A stretch of DNA of 64,000 nucleotides from Acidovorax sp. (GTDB lineage Bacteria > Pseudomonadota > Gammaproteobacteria > Burkholderiales > Burkholderiaceae_C): NCBI RefSeq assembly GCF_021287135.1, contig NZ_JAJTBB010000047.1:109395-173394 (forward strand), read 5' to 3'. Positions 61,024 to 64,000 of this stretch are shown in pieces (the first letter of the stretch is position 1; each line of letters begins with the position of its first letter). The position numbers and the translations under genes are program-made. The notes under the pieces are model-generated. The model had not been told where the DNA came from. It did not search any database and worked only from the letters and a program-made list of their open reading frames with translations.

Positions 61024-64000
61024 TTAACCGCGCCAAGCCGTGGTGCTCTCTGTAGACACCCGCTGCGCCCGCCCCAGCGCCTCCAGCGTTTGCAGCAGCG
61101 TGGGCAGGCCCTTCTTCCAGGGGCCGCGGCCTTTGAAGCGGGCCTCGATGGTGGGCAGGGTCAGCGGGATGGGGCTGGTAGCCAGCGCATCGGCTACGGC
61201 GCGCACCTGCTCGGGCAGGGTGGCCGGCCAGGGGTGTTGAGTGGTTTTTTTTTGCTCTGGTTTCGATAGCGAAATTTCACTACCCAAATCGGCCTCTGGC
61301 GCTTGCTCATCTTGCGCCAGCAGCTCCTGTTTTCGCACCGAATTTTGCGGATTTTGAAAGTCGGGCCGCAGCCAGCGCACGCGGCCCTGGGCTTCTTCGG
61401 CGGCGCGCTGGGTGTTGAGCTGCACCAAGTGGGCCAGGATGTCGTCGGTGCTGGCCGTGGCGGGCAGGCCATAGGCCGCCAGCACCGCAGCATCCAGTTC
61501 GTCGTGCAGCTCGCGCAGCACGCCGACCAAGCCTTGGGCGTGCTGGGTTTTCTCTTTGGCGGTGAGCGCCCGGCCTTCACGCAGGGCCGCCAGCACGTTA
61601 TAGATGCCCGTGAGGGTGAGGCCGGTGTTGCCGGATTCGGGGGCCAGCACGCGCTTGCGATGGGCGTCGATCTGTTCGGCGAGATGGGCGATGCGCTTGC
61701 GCAGGGGCGGGGTCAGGCCGGTGTCTTCGTCGGGGAAGGGGAAGGTTTCGAAGCAGCGGGATTTGTTGTAGCGCGGGTCGTTGCCGACGCCTAAACGCGA
61801 ACCAGTCGCCAGCGCCCAGTCGATGTGGAACTGGCTGGAGAGCACGCCCAAGGTGTACGCGTCGTTCAATGCGATGGCGATCAGCATGTGGTCCGGCAGG
61901 ATGCTGGCGTCCAGAAACTGGAAGACGCGGTGTTTGGCGGTTTCGACAGTGGCGATGTAGCGGGGAAGCCCGGCAAGCGCTCTGCGCAAGGTGCGGCGCG
62001 GTTCGCCAAAGATCCACCACTGATCGCGAAATTTTTGCCGGTTGTTCTGATCGCGCTCGGGTTTGACGCGCTCCAGCAGCCATTGGTACACGGCGGGTTG
62101 CTGCGTGCGCAGTTCGTCGGCACTGAGGCCAAAGGCGTCAATCACCAGTACGCCACGCGGCTCGCTGGTGAGGTCGCGGCCATTGCGGTAGGGATGAACC
62201 AACGGCGATGGGCCAAACGCCCGTGCTTCTTCTTCGCTCACGATGAAGCCACTGCCCGCCAGCATGACGCCGTTGCCGGAAATGCCTTCCAAAGCGCGCA
62301 AAGGCCGCGCTGCCGCTACATTCGCCCCGACGCTTAAATCCGCGTGAATCAGCCCGAGCCGTTCTTGCAGCGTTACCGCTACTTCACCAAAGTCGCCGGT
62401 TTGCTCGGCGGTCACGTTCAGCAGATGGCCTTCGCCCGCACCCGGTGCCAGAACTGTCATGGCAATGCGCACGGCGGCGCCGTTGGCGCCGTCCACCCAC
62501 GGATGGTCGGGAACGGCCATTTCCAGATGCGTGCACTGGTCCAGTGCGGCCCGTACCACTCGGCGGTTGAAGGTCTGGCGCAGGCTGTTGGTGGTGATCA
62601 GCCCCATTCGCCGTGAGCGGCCCGCCGCCACCCGTGCGGCGGCGTGGTGCCACCAATACATCACAAAGTCGGCGCTGTCCGGTACTTCTGCCCACACGTT
62701 CCGCAAGGTTTCCACATAGCCGTCGCCCAAGGCTTCGCGCACGGCGGATTTCCCAATAAACGGCGGGTTCCCCACAATGAAATCCGCCTGCGGCCACTGC
62801 GCCTGCCGGGCGCCCACGTAGCGCCATTGCGGCACCTGGGCGGCTTCGTCGGGCACCTGTTCGCCCGTCACGGGGTGCATCTTGTAGGTGCGGCCATCCC
62901 AGCGGCTGAGCAACTGGCCCGCATCGTCATACGCCAGCTCTTGCGCGTCCCAGGCCAGCACGGCGTCGCGGCATTCGATGTTGCCGTAGTTGTGCACCAC
63001 GGGCTCGGCCACGGCGGCGTTGCCGCGGGTGCGGATGTGCCACTGCAGGTAGCCTATCCACAGCACCAGCTCGGCCAGAGCGGCAGCGCGTTCGTTCAGC
63101 TCGATGCCGCGCAGCTGCTGCAGGGTGACGGTTTCGCCTTCAAAGCCGAGCTGGTCTTGCGTGTGGCCCAGGGCCTCCAGTTGGTTGACGACTTCGCCCT
63201 CCAGGCGCTTCAAGTGTTCCAGCGTCACGTACAAAAAGTTGGCGCTGCCGCAGGCCGGGTCGAGCACGCGGGTGGTGCACAGCTGGTGGTGGAATTTTTT
63301 GACCTCGGCACGGGCTTCGGCCAGCTTGGCGTCGCGTGCCTTGCCTTCTAGCGCGGCGGCTTCGTGCGCCAGCACCAGGGCTGCTGCCTGGGCGTTGCCC
63401 CAGTCGGCGCGCAGGGGCTCGATCACCGTGGGCAGCACCAAGCGTTCCACATAGGCGCGGGGCGTGTAGTGGGCGCCCAGGGCGTGGCGCTCGGTGGGGT
63501 CGAGGGCGCGTTCGAGCAAGGTGCCGAAGATAGCGGGCTCGACCTCGCGCCAATTGCACTTTGCGGCGGCGATGAGCAGGTCAACCTGCTCGGGCGCGAG
63601 CCGCAGGCTGTAGCCGTCTTCTCCCGCGCCCTTGAAGAGCTTGCCATTGAAGTACAGAACGGGCTTGGCCAGCGCGGCGCTGAAACCGCCCCGATCCATG
63701 TCGGCCCACAAGATGCGCAGCATCTGCTGCAGTGTGGCGGGGTCGTCGCGGTGCGCTTTCAGCAGGTCCAGAAAAGCACCCTTGGGGAGCAGCCCGACAT
63801 CCTCCGCAAACATGGAAAACAAGCAACGGGTTAAATAATTAGCTACAATTTCAGGAGCAATAAATCGTTGCTGGTATTGACTTGGTTGGGTATTTTTCTT
63901 ATAATCTGGACTGCTGGACTGCTGGACTGCTGGACTGCTGGACTGCTGGACTGCTGGACTGCTGGACTGCTGGACTGCTGGACTGCTGGACTGCTGGACT
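61024..64000 (-). CDS. MmeI-like DNA methyltransferase / type II restriction-modification enzyme (5' partial, repeat-containing)
   Basis: At least 990 codons; the start is outside the window. From the right edge the frame reads an octapeptide repeat (AVQQSSSP), a short AT-rich linker, then 'LTRCLFSMFAEDVGLLPKGAF', the usual opening of the MmeI helical spacer. Downstream come 'LGAHYTPRAYVERLV', SAM motif I DPACGSANFLY, the N6-adenine motif IV VGNPPF, and a target-recognition region with 'YIATVETAKHR' and 'GNDPRYNKSRCFETFPFP'. A nuclease, if any, would be upstream and unseen. An in-gene TTG (63822) or ATG (63813) could give a shorter product. hipBA follows about 100 bases after its stop. Confidence 0.88.
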   Translation of the reverse strand, partial: VQQSSSPAVQQSSSPAVQQSSSPAVQQSSSPDYKKNTQPSQYQQRFIAPEIVANYLTRCLFSMFAEDVGLLPKGAFLDLLKAHRDDPATLQQMLRILWADMDRGGFSAALAKPVLYFNGKLFKGAGEDGYSLRLAPEQVDLLIAAAKCNWREVEPAIFGTLLERALDPTERHALGAHYTPRAYVERLVLPTVIEPLRADWGNAQAAALVLAHEAAALEGKARDAKLAEARAEVKKFHHQLCTTRVLDPACGSANFLYVTLEHLKRLEGEVVNQLEALGHTQDQLGFEGETVTLQQLRGIELNERAAALAELVLWIGYLQWHIRTRGNAAVAEPVVHNYGNIECRDAVLAWDAQELAYDDAGQLLSRWDGRTYKMHPVTGEQVPDEAAQVPQWRYVGARQAQWPQADFIVGNPPFIGKSAVREALGDGYVETLRNVWAEVPDSADFVMYWWHHAAARVAAGRSRRMGLITTNSLRQTFNRRVVRAALDQCTHLEMAVPDHPWVDGANGAAVRIAMTVLAPGAGEGHLLNVTAEQTGDFGEVAVTLQERLGLIHADLSVGANVAAARPLRALEGISGNGVMLAGSGFIVSEEEARAFGPSPLVHPYRNGRDLTSEPRGVLVIDAFGLSADELRTQQPAVYQWLLERVKPERDQNNRQKFRDQWWIFGEPRRTLRRALAGLPRYIATVETAKHRVFQFLDASILPDHMLIAIALNDAYTLGVLSSQFHIDWALATGSRLGVGNDPRYNKSRCFETFPFPDEDTGLTPPLRKRIAHLAEQIDAHRKRVLAPESGNTGLTLTGIYNVLAALREGRALTAKEKTQHAQGLVGVLRELHDELDAAVLAAYGLPATASTDDILAHLVQLNTQRAAEEAQGRVRWLRPDFQNPQNSVRKQELLAQDEQAPEADLGSEISLSKPEQKKTTQHPWPATLPEQVRAVADALATSPIPLTLPTIEARFKGRGPWKKGLPTLLQTLEALGRAQRVSTESTTAWRG
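61285..61330. repeat. Hairpin repeat copy embedded in the methyltransferase gene
   Basis: ATCGGCCTCTGGCGCTTGCT followed by CATCTTGCGCCAGCAGCT resembles the dispersed repeat. It is read in frame as part of 'LLAQDEQAPEADLGS' in the C-terminal linker. Confidence 0.5.
63906..64000. repeat. Octanucleotide tandem repeat (CTGGACTG)n inside the methyltransferase frame
   Basis: A perfect 8-base unit repeated 11 full times (63906-63993) plus 7 bases of a twelfth, reaching the window edge. On the minus strand the unit is CAGTCCAG. No reading frame through it has a stop. Its true length is unknown because the window ends inside it. Confidence 0.97.

Noticed and set aside
61024-63822. Methyltransferase complete with a start at 63822
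   Set aside because: The frame is open upstream and encodes family-like residues, so the start at the TTG is unlikely to be the main one; the gene is marked 5' partial.
63906-64000. Possible CRISPR array
   Set aside because: The units are 8 bases with no spacers; it is a simple tandem repeat.

Overview
The window looks like chromosomal DNA of a high-GC betaproteobacterium, most likely a Comamonadaceae member close to Acidovorax. This is inferred from the codon use, the protein families, and a short hairpin repeat (consensus roughly GCGCTTG..CAAGCGC..AGCTATCAA) that I associate with this group. There is no rRNA, CRISPR array or complete insertion sequence. I see about 50 genes and one tRNA.

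Layout. (1) 1-6.5 kb: the 3' part of the error-prone polymerase gene dnaE2, an AsmA-family membrane protein, an RluA-family pseudouridine synthase, a small unknown protein, tRNA-Gly(CCC) with a terminator, and a small leucine-rich-repeat-variant protein. (2) 7-8.1 kb: a ROK-family protein whose segments are in circularly permuted order. (3) 8.2-18.2 kb: an operon for 4-guanidinobutyrate/GABA or polyamine use (gabT, a four-gene ABC importer, a ureohydrolase, gabD), divergent from a MocR/GabR-type regulator. (4) 18.3-28.4 kb: a trans-4-hydroxyproline catabolic regulon: FCD-GntR regulator, TRAP transporter, a three-gene D-hydroxyproline dehydrogenase-like set, hydroxyproline 2-epimerase, an orphan ABC binding protein and a DHDPS-family deaminase. 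A shared AT-rich motif lies upstream of its two likely promoters. (5) 28.7-36 kb: alaS, a large HD-GYP sensor protein and a GGDEF diguanylate cyclase. (6) 35.8-38.7 kb: a translationally coupled trio (FAD oxidoreductase, gluQ, trmB). (7) 38.8-42.6 kb: a LysR regulator divergent from pirin-DoxX-flavodoxin-pirin. (8) 42.8-58 kb: mixed housekeeping genes: trhO, an FlhG/MinD-like ATPase, a second GGDEF protein, a SulP transporter, a BON lipoprotein, a MetC-like lyase, tesA/ybbA, rlmB, a split ChrA pair, an FAH hydrolase, a DUF6150-like repeat protein and an NhaP-like antiporter. (9) 58-64 kb: a PhyH dioxygenase, a HipBA toxin-antitoxin pair and a large MmeI-like DNA methyltransferase.

The most striking signal is at the right edge. 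The methyltransferase reading frame continues upstream without a stop through an AT-rich stretch into a perfect octanucleotide tandem array, (CTGGACTG) on the + strand, of at least 11 full copies that runs off the window. Eight is not a multiple of three, so loss or gain of units would switch the frame. This is the hallmark of a phase-variable methyltransferase (phasevarion).

Several dispersed elements decorate the region: the hairpin repeat, found mostly between convergent genes and also embedded in frame in alaS, gluQ and the methyltransferase; a 160-270 bp element with terminal inverted repeats that starts at or next to a stop codon in all three copies; and a GC-rich 3'-end element.
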